Shown in pieces: positions 7,547 to 16,407 of a stretch of DNA of 33,082 nucleotides (position 1 is the stretch's first letter; each line of letters starts with the position of its first letter). The DNA is from Janthinobacterium sp. UMAB-56 (lineage in GTDB: Bacteria > Pseudomonadota > Gammaproteobacteria > Burkholderiales > Burkholderiaceae_D), in the NCBI RefSeq assembly GCF_900095265.1, contig NZ_LT607659.1:47393-80474 (forward strand). Reading direction: 5' to 3'. The notes beneath the pieces were generated by a model. The model searched no databases, had not been told where the DNA came from, and saw only the letters and a list, made by a program, of their open reading frames with translations. Made by a program: the position numbers and the translations under genes.

Positions 7547-7845
7547 ACATGAGCGAGCACGACGTGGTGGCCAGGATGGTTGCCGCAATCGAGCGTGCGC
7601 ACCAGCCCCTGACTTGGGTGAAGCTGGAGCGTTACGTCGAAATATCAGGCGATTCCGTCGATTCCGTGCAGGCCCGCCGCAAGGCCGGCAAGTGGCTCGA
7701 CGGCAATCAATGCAAAATTGTGGATGGCCGGCTGTGGATCAACCTGCCGGCAGTAGAGGAATGGGTAGCAAAATGGGAACAAACAAGTCCAGCCCGCCAG
7801 GCGTCGAACTCCGGTCCGGCGTCCAAAGCGAATCGATCCGCATAA
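7543..7845 (+). CDS. xis: Phage excisionase (Xis)
   Basis: The 100-residue protein contains a winged-helix/MerR-like DNA-binding pattern typical of phage excisionases: TWVKLERYVEISGDSVDSVQ, then ARRKAGKWLDG and VDGRLWINLPAVEEWV. Excisionases bend attachment-site DNA and steer the integrase toward excision. The position directly before, and overlapping, the integrase gene (which begins at 7761 or 7773 in another frame) is the classical xis-int arrangement. The last ~20 residues, where the two genes overlap, are of low complexity. Start chosen at 7543; a second ATG two codons downstream is also possible. Confidence 0.85.
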   Translation: MNMSEHDVVARMVAAIERAHQPLTWVKLERYVEISGDSVDSVQARRKAGKWLDGNQCKIVDGRLWINLPAVEEWVAKWEQTSPARQASNSGPASKANRSA

Positions 7846-8960
7846 AATTTATGTACCGGGGAACTGAGTGCAGGGAAACGCTGAAGCTTGCGCACAGCAA
7901 GGCAAACATCAAATACGCCGAGCGCCTGCGCGGCGAGATACTGAACGCAATTGCGCTGGGCAATTTCAGCTATGCCAAGTACTTCCCCGAATCGACGCAA
8001 CTGAAGAAGTTCGGCTTGCAACCTCGGGGCAAGGGTGTAACCGTTGGCGACCTGCTTAAACAGCAATTCGAAATCTATGAGCGCATCCTCGCGCCCAGCA
8101 CCTTGAAAAGCTATAAGCGAGTGCGCGACAAAATTCTGTTGGGGCAATGGGGTGACACCCTGCTCACCGACCTTACGCCGGCCGCGCTGCGCACCTGGAT
8201 TGTCGATCTATCACTGAAAGCCACCTCGGTCCGGCAAATCCTGATCCCCCTGCGTGGCGCGCTGGAGCTTGCGATAAACGACGACCTGATCGATAGCAAT
8301 CCGCTGGACCGGGTGAAATTGCAAAAAACATTAGACCGCGACGCGTACAAGGCGGAATATGAGGTGGATCCGTTTTCCGCGCAGGAGATTGCGGCCATCC
8401 TCGGTGCTGCGCAGGGCCAGGCCAGGAACGTCTTCCAGTTTGCCTTCTACACGGGCATGCGCCCGAGCGAGTACATTGCGCTACGCTGGGAATCGATCGA
8501 CTGGGCCGGGTTCAAGGCGAAGGTGGAGCGCTCGCGCGTTATGGGTGAGTCGCGTGAGGAACTGAAGACGCGCGCCGGCCGCCGCCTGGTTGACCTGCGG
8601 CGCGGTGCCGTCGAGGCGCTGGTTGCACAAAAACAACATAGCTTCCTTGCTGGCGGCCTGGTGTTCCTTGATCCGGCCACCGGCCAGGGCTGGGACAACA
8701 CGCAGCGCCTGAGCCTCTTCTGGGCGGCAATGATTAAGAAGGCACGGGTCCGCTACCGGAATCCGTACCAGACAAGGCACACCTTCGCGTCGACGCTACT
8801 CTCGACGGGAGCCAACGCGATGTACGTGGCAAAGCAAATGGGGCATACCGATACGACCATGATCACCAGGACATATGGCCGATGGGTGGAGCAGGAAGGT
8901 GGCGTGTTGCCTGATCAGTATTGCAAAATGACAGATGGGATTAAGGCTGAGACTGCTTAG
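7761..8960 (+). CDS. int: Tyrosine-type phage integrase
   Basis: From the ATG at 7761 the protein is 399 residues; the ATG at 7773 is an alternative, since AGAGGA at 7755-7760 is too close to the first. An N-terminal arm-binding region (SIRIKFMYRGTECRETLKL, then NIKYAERLRGEILNAI) is followed by a core-binding domain (TVGDLLKQQFEIYERILAPS) and the catalytic domain. Visible active-site residues are R234 (TGMRPSE), R339 in YQTRHT, H362 in QMGHTD, and the nucleophile Y372 in RTYGRW. The usual His of the HxxR box is Tyr (Y336), a variant I recall from this integrase group. It recombines attP with attB for integration and, with Xis, excision. It ends at the prophage edge. Confidence 0.95.
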   Translation: MGSKMGTNKSSPPGVELRSGVQSESIRIKFMYRGTECRETLKLAHSKANIKYAERLRGEILNAIALGNFSYAKYFPESTQLKKFGLQPRGKGVTVGDLLKQQFEIYERILAPSTLKSYKRVRDKILLGQWGDTLLTDLTPAALRTWIVDLSLKATSVRQILIPLRGALELAINDDLIDSNPLDRVKLQKTLDRDAYKAEYEVDPFSAQEIAAILGAAQGQARNVFQFAFYTGMRPSEYIALRWESIDWAGFKAKVERSRVMGESREELKTRAGRRLVDLRRGAVEALVAQKQHSFLAGGLVFLDPATGQGWDNTQRLSLFWAAMIKKARVRYRNPYQTRHTFASTLLSTGANAMYVAKQMGHTDTTMITRTYGRWVEQEGGVLPDQYCKMTDGIKAETA

Positions 8961-9118
8961 TATTTTCGCCCACGTTTCGCCCATGGAAAAGGAGAAATGG
9001 CTAGAACCCGCATGTATGCTTGCTTGTGGTGCCTAAAAGCAAGTTATACAGAAAAAAGCACCCTCCGTCCTTGCAGCATAGAAAAGATATTTGAAAAAAG
9101 CAAAAATTGGCACCCGCC
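8961..9118. other. Gene-free phage/host junction, probable location of the attachment site
   Basis: Nothing coding is seen between the integrase stop and the host rnfH terminator-like hairpin. Besides the direct repeat at 8964-8983, the stretch holds a perfect 7-bp inverted repeat, CTTGCTT (9019-9025) and AAGCAAG (9037-9043), and an A-rich tract at about 9050-9110. No tRNA-like sequence was found, so integration does not appear to use a tRNA 3' end here. The crossover core cannot be defined without the other end of the prophage. Confidence 0.4.
8964..8983. repeat. Tandem 9-bp direct repeat beside int, candidate integrase arm sites
   Basis: TTTCGCCCA occurs at 8964-8972 and again at 8975-8983, one 11-bp helical turn apart, only four bases after the integrase stop. 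Closely spaced short direct repeats next to int are typical of integrase arm-type or excisionase sites in attP. The assignment is by position only. Confidence 0.4.
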
Positions 9119-9141
9119 GGGCAGCGCCCACGCAGCTGCCC
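9119..9141 (-). terminator. Terminator-like hairpin downstream of rnfH
   Basis: GGGCAGC (9119-9125) pairs perfectly with GCTGCCC (9135-9141) around a 9-base loop, six bases beyond the rnfH stop. On the - strand only a weak T-rich tract follows some 12 bases further on, so it may be an imperfect intrinsic terminator or a 3'-protecting stem. Confidence 0.45.
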
Positions 9142-9146
9142 TTCCC

Positions 9147-9443
9147 TCAGCTTTTGGCAGGCTTGCTGCCGGCGCGGCGCCGGCGCGCTTCTTTCGGGTC
9201 CGCCTGCAAGGGGCGATACACTTCCACCCTGTCATGCTCGCGCAAGATCGTCTCCAGTGGCTTTTTCTTGCCATAGATGCCGACCATATTGATGGCCAGG
9301 TCAATGCCCGGGATTTCCTGCAGCAAGCCGCTCAGCGTCAGCGCCTGCCCGATGGTGGTACCCGCAGGCACCGTCAGTGCACGCAGAAAGCTGCTGTCGG
9401 GCAAGGCATGACAGACTTGCACATGTATGCTGGCCTCAGCCAT
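9147..9443 (-). CDS. rnfH: RnfH family protein (UPF0125)
   Basis: This 98-residue protein has the ubiquitin-like beta-grasp pattern of RnfH: ALTVPAGTTIGQALTLSGLL, then MVGIYGKKKPLETILREHDR and VEVYRPLQADPKEARRRRA, ending in a basic tail. RnfH is typically encoded with ratA and smpB, as here. Its biochemical role is unclear; in Escherichia coli the pair RatA/RnfH has been described as a toxin-antitoxin-like pair, with RatA acting on ribosome assembly. The start overlaps the end of ratA by eight bases, so the two are co-transcribed and probably coupled. The upstream gene order explains the call; no Rnf electron-transport genes are visible nearby. Confidence 0.9.
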   Translation of the reverse strand: MAEASIHVQVCHALPDSSFLRALTVPAGTTIGQALTLSGLLQEIPGIDLAINMVGIYGKKKPLETILREHDRVEVYRPLQADPKEARRRRAGSKPAKS

Positions 9444-9867
9444 ACACCGTCTCCGCGCGTTTGCAGAAGGAATCGACCATGCTGTTGGCGATCATGCCGA
9501 AGACGGGGCCGATGATCTGCTCGAGCACACGGCTGGAAAATTCGTAATGCAGGTCCAGTTCGATCTTGCACGCATCTTCGCGCAGGGCCTTGAAGGTCCA
9601 CACGCCGTCGAGGGTCTTGAAAGGGCCGTCCACCAGCTTCATCTTGATGGAAGACGGCGGCACGTTCTCGTTGGACGTGGTGAAGCTTTGGCGCACGCCG
9701 TGGTAATGTATGCCCACGCTGGCGACAACGGTGTTCTCGTCCCGCTCGCGAATCTCGACCGCACCACACCAGGGCAGAAATTTGGGATAATCCTCCACCG
9801 CCGCCACCAGCGCGAACATTTGTTCGGCGCTATAGCCGAGAAAAACTGATTTATGTACTACTGCCAT
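9436..9867 (-). CDS. ratA: RatA family START-like protein (ubiquinone-binding/ribosome-association type)
   Basis: The protein of 143 residues matches the RatA/COQ10 branch of the START-like superfamily: the opening VHKSVFLGYSAEQMFALV, the EDYPKFLPWCGAVEI block, and the C-terminal helix with IANSMVDSFCKRAE. Members bind hydrophobic ligands such as quinones (COQ10) or, in Escherichia coli, interfere with 70S ribosome assembly. It is divergent from smpB, with a 92-base shared upstream region, and overlaps rnfH. The length and N-terminus are normal. Toxin action should not be assumed from the family name; a respiratory quinone role is equally possible. Confidence 0.9.
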   Translation of the reverse strand: MAVVHKSVFLGYSAEQMFALVAAVEDYPKFLPWCGAVEIRERDENTVVASVGIHYHGVRQSFTTSNENVPPSSIKMKLVDGPFKTLDGVWTFKALREDACKIELDLHYEFSSRVLEQIIGPVFGMIANSMVDSFCKRAETVYG

Positions 9868-9959
9868 TGAAGAACCATTTGCTATGATGTTGGATATAGT
9901 GATTTTATCGCGCTTGCGCGAGACAGTAGTTTAACCGACCCGCGCACATTTACCATCTC
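9868..9959. promoter_or_regulatory. Divergent ratA/smpB control region
   Basis: The two genes start back to back across 92 bases, so promoters for both must lie here or overlap the coding ends. A short perfect inverted repeat, TCGCGC-TT-GCGCGA (9908-9921), lies in the middle. On the - strand TAAAAT follows it (9902-9907) and could be a -10 element for ratA; no well-spaced -35 is evident for either direction. Confidence 0.35.
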
Positions 9960-10409
9960 ATGACCATAGCAGACAACAGAAAAGCCTTCCACGACTACTT
10001 TATCGAGGATCGCTACGAAGCCGGCATTGTGCTGGAAGGCTGGGAAGTCAAAGCCATCCGCGACGCCCGCGTACAAATCAAGGAAGCCTACGTCGTCGTC
10101 CGCGGCGATGAACTCTTCCTGTTCGGCGCGCATATCAGCGCCCTGCCGACCGCCTCCACCCATATTCATCCGGAAGCCGTACGCACGCGCAAGCTGCTGC
10201 TGCACCGCACGGAAATGGATAAACTGATCGGCAAGGTGGAACGTTCCGGCTATACGCTGGTGCCGCTCAACCTCCACTACAAAGGCGGCCGTGTGAAATG
10301 CGAAATCGGCCTGGCCAAGGGCAAGAAACAGCACGACAAGCGGGCAGCGGAACGCGACCGCGACGGCGCGCGCGAAGTGCAGGCGGCCATGAAGTCGCAC
10401 CGCCGCTGA
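9960..10409 (+). CDS. smpB: SsrA (tmRNA)-binding protein SmpB
   Basis: This 149-residue protein is SmpB: the start [20 protein letters not shown] with [20 protein letters not shown], the block [20 protein letters not shown] and the basic tail [10 protein letters not shown] are diagnostic. SmpB is an OB-fold protein that binds tmRNA and carries it to stalled ribosomes, where the C-terminal tail enters the empty mRNA channel (trans-translation). The length is normal. No ssrA gene is visible in the window. It stands alone on the + strand between the prophage-side ratA-rnfH pair and the H-NS gene, and has a clear terminator 40 bases downstream. Confidence 0.97.
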   Translation: MTIADNRKAFHDYFIEDRYEAGIVLEGWEVKAIRDARVQIKEAYVVVRGDELFLFGAHISALPTASTHIHPEAVRTRKLLLHRTEMDKLIGKVERSGYTLVPLNLHYKGGRVKCEIGLAKGKKQHDKRAAERDRDGAREVQAAMKSHRR

Positions 10410-10449
10410 TACGGCACGACGCGCAGCGTGCTGCACCGATACCATCAAG

Positions 10450-10475
10450 CCCGGCTATATGCCGGGTTTTATTTT
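10450..10475 (+). terminator. Intrinsic terminator of smpB
   Basis: CCCGGC (10450-10455) pairs with GCCGGG (10461-10466) around TATAT and is followed directly by TTTTATTTT. This is a classical rho-independent terminator 40 bases after the smpB stop. Confidence 0.85.
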
Positions 10476-10637
10476 GCCGGCACCTGCGGCAAGCAGAAAA
10501 GCACAGTGCGATGCAATGAAAACAGGAAAAGCAAGCGATACGACGGGAATAAGACTGGTATTAGCGAAAACGCCATGGAGATAAACGAATGAATCAGCTT
10601 TGCCTGCCTGGCCAAAGACGATAAATCAGGAAAGTTC

Positions 10638-10693
10638 CGGATGCTTGCATGCTGCCTTGTACTACACCTGTCACTTCACAGGACAAGCATCCG
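10638..10693. other. Nested hairpin in the smpB/H-NS convergent gap
   Basis: A perfect 10-bp inverted repeat (10638-10647 with 10684-10693; CGGATGCTTG and its complement) encloses a second hairpin, CCTGT (10667-10671) with ACAGG (10678-10682). It lies 15 bases beyond the H-NS stop. A run of seven T on the + strand (10703-10709) begins ten bases after the outer arm, so it could be an imperfect terminator for + transcription, or a structured 3' end for the H-NS mRNA. The rest of 10476-10637 shows nothing recognisable. Confidence 0.5.
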
Positions 10694-10707
10694 AATGAAC
10701 GGTTTTT

Positions 10708-11016
10708 TTAAACCTTCAGCAGATCACGCGACTTGCCCGAATCGGTCCACTCTTTGACCCATTTCGGTTGACGGCCACGGCCGGTCCATTGTTGCGTCGC
10801 ATCATCCGGATTGCGATAGCGAACTGCAACCGTGCCGGTTTTAGCGCGGATACCCGTACCAACCAGATCTTTTACCGAAACGCCCACGCTCTGGGCAATT
10901 GCCAGGATTTGCTCGCGCGCTTTGGACAGATCGTCCTGTTCGCGTTTTTTCATTTGCTTCTTGATGTCGTCCTGCAAGGTGCGCAGTTCGGACAGGGATA
11001 AGCTGGACAGATCCAT
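10708..11016 (-). CDS. hns: H-NS family nucleoid-associated protein
   Basis: The 102-residue protein has the two-part H-NS layout. Residues about 1-50 are an oligomerising coiled coil (SLSELRTLQDDIKKQMKKRE). The C-terminal domain begins with VAVRYRNPDDATQQWTGRGR and QPKWVKEW, containing the TGRGRQPKW DNA minor-groove hook. This matches the short H-NS proteins of Burkholderiales (BpH3/Bv3F type). These proteins silence AT-rich, often foreign, DNA, which is notable beside a prophage. AAGGA seven bases before the ATG supports the start. The gene-free upstream region carries a candidate promoter at 11041-11070 and a large inverted repeat at 11288-11318. Genomes of this order often carry several paralogues, so the symbol is generic. 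Confidence 0.93.
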   Translation of the reverse strand: MDLSSLSLSELRTLQDDIKKQMKKREQDDLSKAREQILAIAQSVGVSVKDLVGTGIRAKTGTVAVRYRNPDDATQQWTGRGRQPKWVKEWTDSGKSRDLLKV

Positions 11017-11040
11017 GATATTTCCTTGTGTAGGTTGAAA

Positions 11041-11070
11041 AATATAACTGAACAGTTAAATTCTATCCAA
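11041..11070 (-). promoter_or_regulatory. Candidate promoter of the H-NS gene
   Basis: Read on the - strand, TTGGAT (11070-11065) and TATATT (11046-11041) are separated by 18 bases and end 24 bases before the start codon. The spacer contains the small dyad AACTG-AA-CAGTT (11046-11057 on +). The -10 is good, the -35 weak. Confidence 0.35.
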
Positions 11071-11287
11071 TTGTAACGCGACTGAGGTGATTTTTCTTGA
11101 GATTTGATTGTTTTTTACAATTCTTCTACCCAAAACCGTACTTCCCTGGCTTTCAAGCGGTACAGGCCTTCAATCAAGGAGGCGGAGGACATCGCACATG
11201 GACCAGCGTGCCACCATCCCTGTCTCGTGCGGCGGTGATTGAATTGAGCGCCATAGGCTGCATTAATTTTGCAGCACTTTTTGTCTC

Positions 11288-11318
11288 ATTGCAATTTATA
11301 GTAATTATAAATTGCAAT
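11288..11318. promoter_or_regulatory. Perfect 13-bp inverted repeat in the long H-NS upstream region, candidate operator
   Basis: ATTGCAATTTATA (11288-11300) is repeated in perfect inverted form as TATAAATTGCAAT (11306-11318) around GTAAT. The motif is all but two bases A/T per arm plus GC at its centre, and no T-run follows on either strand, so a terminator is unlikely. It lies ~270 bases upstream of the H-NS start. The rest of 11017-11550 contains no gene that I can support; a + strand frame at 11097-11321 lacks protein-like character. Confidence 0.5.
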
Positions 11319-11539
11319 TAAAAACAGGCCGGAGTCCGATACTATCGCCTGTCATGCATCACTCGCAAACACCACCCCTTGTCCTGCGCGGCGAATATCA
11401 GGCCAATCAAAGAAATAAGCGCCGCATGACTGCACATCATTCCGAAAGTGTGCATAGCATAGCATGAAGAAAATATTTTCAACGTTATTCATTCATCCGC
11501 CGATATCCCTTCCTTGCCGTCAGGAGATAATCAGGGCGA

Positions 11540-11574
11540 CGCAAATGCAAACTGCCCGCTATGCAGCGGGCAGT
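11540..11574 (-). terminator. Terminator hairpin of the nfeD-qmcA operon
   Basis: ACTGCCCGCT (11551-11560) and AGCGGGCAGT (11565-11574) form a perfect 10-bp stem with a 4-base loop, about 50 bases past the qmcA stop. On the - strand the stem is followed by TTTGCATTTG, a moderate T-rich tail. Confidence 0.6.
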
Positions 11575-11625
11575 ATTCACGACAAACTTGCTATGGGCTT
11601 GCTATTCACCAAGCCAGACGCGCTA

Positions 11626-12570
11626 TCAGGGAATGGCCACGCCACCTTTCGGCTTCTGCGTTTTCACCACCTGCATCGCAGTGGCGATCAAACCGCTCAT
11701 ATCGCCCAGATTGGCCGGCACGATAATCGAGTTATTCGCTTTCGCCAATTGCGCGAATGCGCCCACATACTGCTCGGCTACTTTCAGGTTGACAGCATCC
11801 TCGCCACCCGGTTCGCGGATGGCGGCGCCCACCTGGCGCAGCGCTTCTGCACTCGCTTGCGCCAGTGCGACGATGGCCGTGGCCTGGCCTTCGGCGCGGT
11901 TGATCGATGCCTGCTTTTCGCCTTCCGAGCGGGCAATGTTCGCTTCACGCTCACCGCTGGCAATATTGATCTGCTCTTGCTTGCGCCCTTCCGAGGCGGC
12001 AATCAGGGCACGCTTTTCACGCTCAGCCGTAATCTGTGCCTGCATGGCATGCAGAATTTCCTTGGGCGGCGTCAAATCCTTGATTTCATAACGCAATACC
12101 TTGACACCCCAATTTGCCGCCGATTCATCAATGGCATTCACGATGGCCGTATTAATATGGTCACGTTCTTCAAATGTCTTGTCGAGTTCCATCTTCCCGA
12201 TCACCGAACGCAGGGTCGTTTGTGCCAGTTGCGTAATGGCGGCAATATAATTCGACGAGCCGTACGAAGCACGCATGGCGTCGGTAATCTGGAAATACAG
12301 AATGCCATCGACCTGCAATTGCGTATTGTCACGCGTAATACATACCTGTGGCGGCACGTCGAGTGGAATTTCCTTGAGCACGTGCTTGTACGCGATGCGG
12401 TCAACGAAAGGCACGACAATATTCAGTCCAGGCCCCAATACCGCGTGGAACTTGCCCAGGCGCTCCACCACCCAGGCATGCTGCTGCGGCACCACATTGA
12501 CCGTCTTGAAGACAAATACCAATGCCAGCAATAACAATATCAGCGACATGTTTCCGATGCTTACTTCCAT
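11626..12570 (-). CDS. qmcA: SPFH/stomatin-like membrane protein (QmcA type)
   Basis: The protein of 314 residues has an N-terminal membrane anchor at about residues 8-22 (MSLILLLLALVFVF), then the SPFH domain (VPQQHAWVVERLGKFHAVLG, IPLDVPPQVCITRDN, ANWGVKVLRYEIKDLTPPKE). A charged coiled coil follows (EGRKQEQINIASGEREANIA), then a short C-terminal tail. This is the paraslipin/QmcA group, which forms large membrane rings and organises membrane microdomains, often with an NfeD partner and membrane proteases. The partner gene lies directly upstream with a 15-base gap, so they form an operon. A hairpin terminator follows the gene. Length and motifs are normal. Confidence 0.93.
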   Translation of the reverse strand: MEVSIGNMSLILLLLALVFVFKTVNVVPQQHAWVVERLGKFHAVLGPGLNIVVPFVDRIAYKHVLKEIPLDVPPQVCITRDNTQLQVDGILYFQITDAMRASYGSSNYIAAITQLAQTTLRSVIGKMELDKTFEERDHINTAIVNAIDESAANWGVKVLRYEIKDLTPPKEILHAMQAQITAEREKRALIAASEGRKQEQINIASGEREANIARSEGEKQASINRAEGQATAIVALAQASAEALRQVGAAIREPGGEDAVNLKVAEQYVGAFAQLAKANNSIIVPANLGDMSGLIATAMQVVKTQKPKGGVAIP

Positions 12571-12585
12571 AATCTATTCTCCAGG

Positions 12586-13002
12586 TTATCCAACAATCAA
12601 ACGGCTGCCACGCACGGCACGTATGGTGTAATGTCCGGCTTGCGTATCGCTGCCGGGAATCAGCTCCACATCCCACAGTGCGCCGCGATACATGACGCGC
12701 GCCGCGCCATCGACCCAATGCGTGACCGCCACGCTTTGGCCGATATCCAGGTTCACATTCGGATCCTGGGCCACGTCGCGCCGTGCCGCCTTGCCAAAAC
12801 GGCTGCGCCGCAATAACAGCGTGGCGACCACGCCGACAATGGCAGCCGTCAGGGCTTGCCAGCCGCCATTGCCGCCCGCCAGCGCCACCAATCCTCCGGC
12901 ACTGATGCCAATGGCAATCATCAGCAAATAAAACGTGCCAGTAAACAATTCCAGTATCAATACCGCGCCTGCGGCCACAAACCAGCCTGCCCATTCAGCC
13001 AT
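12586..13002 (-). CDS. nfeD: NfeD-like short membrane protein
   Basis: The start at 13002 was chosen because GATGGAGG lies just upstream and the protein then begins MAEWAGWFVAAGAVLILELF, as in other short NfeD proteins; an upstream in-frame ATG at 13104 would run through a terminator hairpin. The 138 residues comprise two to three membrane helices (to about residue 70), a basic linker (LLRRSRFGKAARRD) and a C-terminal OB-fold (DIGQSVAVTHWVDGAARVMYRGALWDV region). Short NfeD proteins pair with SPFH proteins such as the downstream QmcA and may regulate its assembly. This is the YbbJ-like form without a protease domain. Confidence 0.9.
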   Translation of the reverse strand: MAEWAGWFVAAGAVLILELFTGTFYLLMIAIGISAGGLVALAGGNGGWQALTAAIVGVVATLLLRRSRFGKAARRDVAQDPNVNLDIGQSVAVTHWVDGAARVMYRGALWDVELIPGSDTQAGHYTIRAVRGSRLIVG

Positions 13003-13027
13003 GATGCCTCCATCCTTGTGAATCCGA

Positions 13028-13066
13028 AAATAAAAAACCCCGCAGCCTATATAAGCGGCGGGGTTT
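13028..13066 (-). terminator. Strong intrinsic terminator between dps and nfeD
   Basis: AAACCCCGC (13035-13043) pairs with GCGGGGTTT (13058-13066). Read on the - strand the stem is followed by TTTTTTATTTT. It lies 113 bases after the dps stop but only about 33 bases before the nfeD start, leaving little room for a separate nfeD promoter downstream of it. Confidence 0.8.
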
Positions 13067-13178
13067 AATGCACAGTACTGCCTGATATTTTTCTTGCCAA
13101 ACACCTATATACAAGCAGTCTAACGCAATTCCTGATGGCGTCAATAGCCGCGGGCGAATAATGGCCGGCGAAAAGGGA

Positions 13179-13676
13179 CTATTCCTCCAGCAGGCTGCGC
13201 AACATCCATGCCGTTTTCTCGTGCAAATCGAGGCGCTGCGTGATCAGGTCGGCCGTGGGCTGGTCATTGGCTTTTTCCAGCAGCGGGAACAAGCGGCGCG
13301 CCGTGCGAGCGGTCGCCTCTTGCGCCGACACCAGGTGGCTGACCATGTCCAGGGCTGGTGGCACGCCGTCAATTTCCTTGATCGAAGCGAGCTTGACGAA
13401 TTCCTTGTAGGTGCCCGGCGCCGGATAACCGAGGGCGCGAATGCGCTCGGCGATCAGGTCCAGCGCGGCCCACTGCTCCGTGTATTGCGTCATGAACATC
13501 AGGTGCAGGGTGTTGAACATCGGCCCCTTGACGTTCCAGTGGAAATTGTGGGTCATCAAGTACAAGGTATAGCTGTCGGCCAGCAGGCCGGACAGGCCTT
13601 CCGCAATTTTCGCGCGGTCCGCCTCGGAAATGCCGATATCGATCTTTGCCACTTTGCTCGGTTTCTTGCTTGCCAT
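13179..13676 (-). CDS. dps: Dps family DNA-protecting ferritin-like protein
   Basis: The 165-residue protein has the Dps signature HNFHWNVKGPMFNTLHLMF and, further on, WAALDLIAERIRALG. The dinuclear iron ligands of the family correspond to H46, D73 and E77, with the same spacing as in the Escherichia coli protein. Dps forms a 12-subunit shell that oxidises and stores iron and protects DNA during starvation and peroxide stress. The Lys-rich N-terminus (MASKKPSKVAK) can serve DNA binding. GGGAG six bases before the ATG supports the start. The ppsA terminator lies upstream, so dps has its own promoter; TAAAAT at about 13711-13716 (- strand) may be its -10. Confidence 0.95.
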   Translation of the reverse strand: MASKKPSKVAKIDIGISEADRAKIAEGLSGLLADSYTLYLMTHNFHWNVKGPMFNTLHLMFMTQYTEQWAALDLIAERIRALGYPAPGTYKEFVKLASIKEIDGVPPALDMVSHLVSAQEATARTARRLFPLLEKANDQPTADLITQRLDLHEKTAWMLRSLLEE

Positions 13677-13766
13677 GAGAACTCCCGTTTCAATGTATTG
13701 GTGGAATCATTTTAGCTGATCTGACGCAAGCCCATCGAATACTGTCGTGCGCCGCGTGGCAGGCGT

Positions 13767-13803
13767 AAAAAAACCCGCTGCCAGGTGAGCGGCAGCGGGT
13801 TTT
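13767..13803 (-). terminator. Intrinsic terminator of ppsA
   Basis: AACCCGCTGCC and GGCAGCGGGTT (13772-13801) form an 11-bp stem with an 8-base loop; on the - strand a run of seven T follows (13767-13773). It begins 20 bases past the ppsA stop. The + strand also shows a short T tail, so it may work both ways. Confidence 0.9.
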
Positions 13804-13822
13804 CAGAGGGCAAGAAAAATGC

Positions 13823-16255
<2,433 letters not shown>

Positions 16256-16310
16256 AATGACACCCTTACTGATGATAGAAATCTTTACGCGCGGCGCACA
16301 GACAGTCTTC

Positions 16311-16339
16311 TTGTTATTCTTGGCGTCGTGCAGCACAAT
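16311..16339 (+). promoter_or_regulatory. Candidate ppsR promoter
   Basis: On the + strand TTGTTA (16311-16316) and CACAAT (16334-16339) are 17 bases apart, about 70 bases before the ppsR ATG. Both hexamers are only four out of six matches to the sigma-70 consensus. The 152-base gap 16256-16407 serves both divergent genes. Confidence 0.28.
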
Positions 16340-16354
16340 CATACCGTTGCAGCC

Positions 16355-16383
16355 ATTTTACCTTGTGCGGCGCAAATTGACGA
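16355..16383 (-). promoter_or_regulatory. Candidate ppsA promoter
   Basis: On the - strand TCGTCA (16383-16378) and TAAAAT (16360-16355) are spaced by 17 bases. It would give an untranslated leader of about 95 bases before the ppsA ATG. Confidence 0.4.
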
Positions 16384-16407
16384 CGCACAATCTTGATCCG
16401 AAAACCC

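Larger units (their letters stand above)
1..9118 (+). mobile_element. Right-hand part of an integrated prophage (lambda-like early/recombination operon ending in xis-int)
   Basis: All genes from the left window edge to 8960 lie on the + strand, are tightly packed with ATGA overlaps, and are of phage type: RecT, YqaJ nuclease, DUF1367, RdgC fusion, ASCH-like protein, excisionase and tyrosine integrase. The order annealing protein, nuclease, small genes, xis, int matches the distal end of a lambda-type pL operon. Ordinary chromosomal genes (rnfH, ratA, smpB) start right after the integrase. The left end lies outside the window. The right boundary is not pinned down: the att site should be between 8961 and about 9118, and 9118 is only the last base before the rnfH terminator-like hairpin. 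Confidence 0.88.

Noticed and set aside
8961..9118. tRNA or tmRNA gene as integration target
   Set aside because: No cloverleaf-like arrangement, TTCRANY loop or CCA-end context could be found on either strand.
8997..9515. + strand ORF spanning the phage/host junction
   Set aside because: It is antisense to rnfH and ratA, with a non-conserved composition. The GGAG before its ATG (8990-8993) is notable, but only ~40 codons lie outside the antisense region.
9147..9867. RatA-RnfH as a functional toxin-antitoxin system
   Set aside because: The names come from an Escherichia coli study; the sequence shows only a START-like and a ubiquitin-like fold protein, so no toxin claim is made.
11097..11321. 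Possible 74-residue + strand gene upstream of hns
   Set aside because: TTG start without Shine-Dalgarno, no protein-like pattern, and it runs through the perfect inverted repeat.
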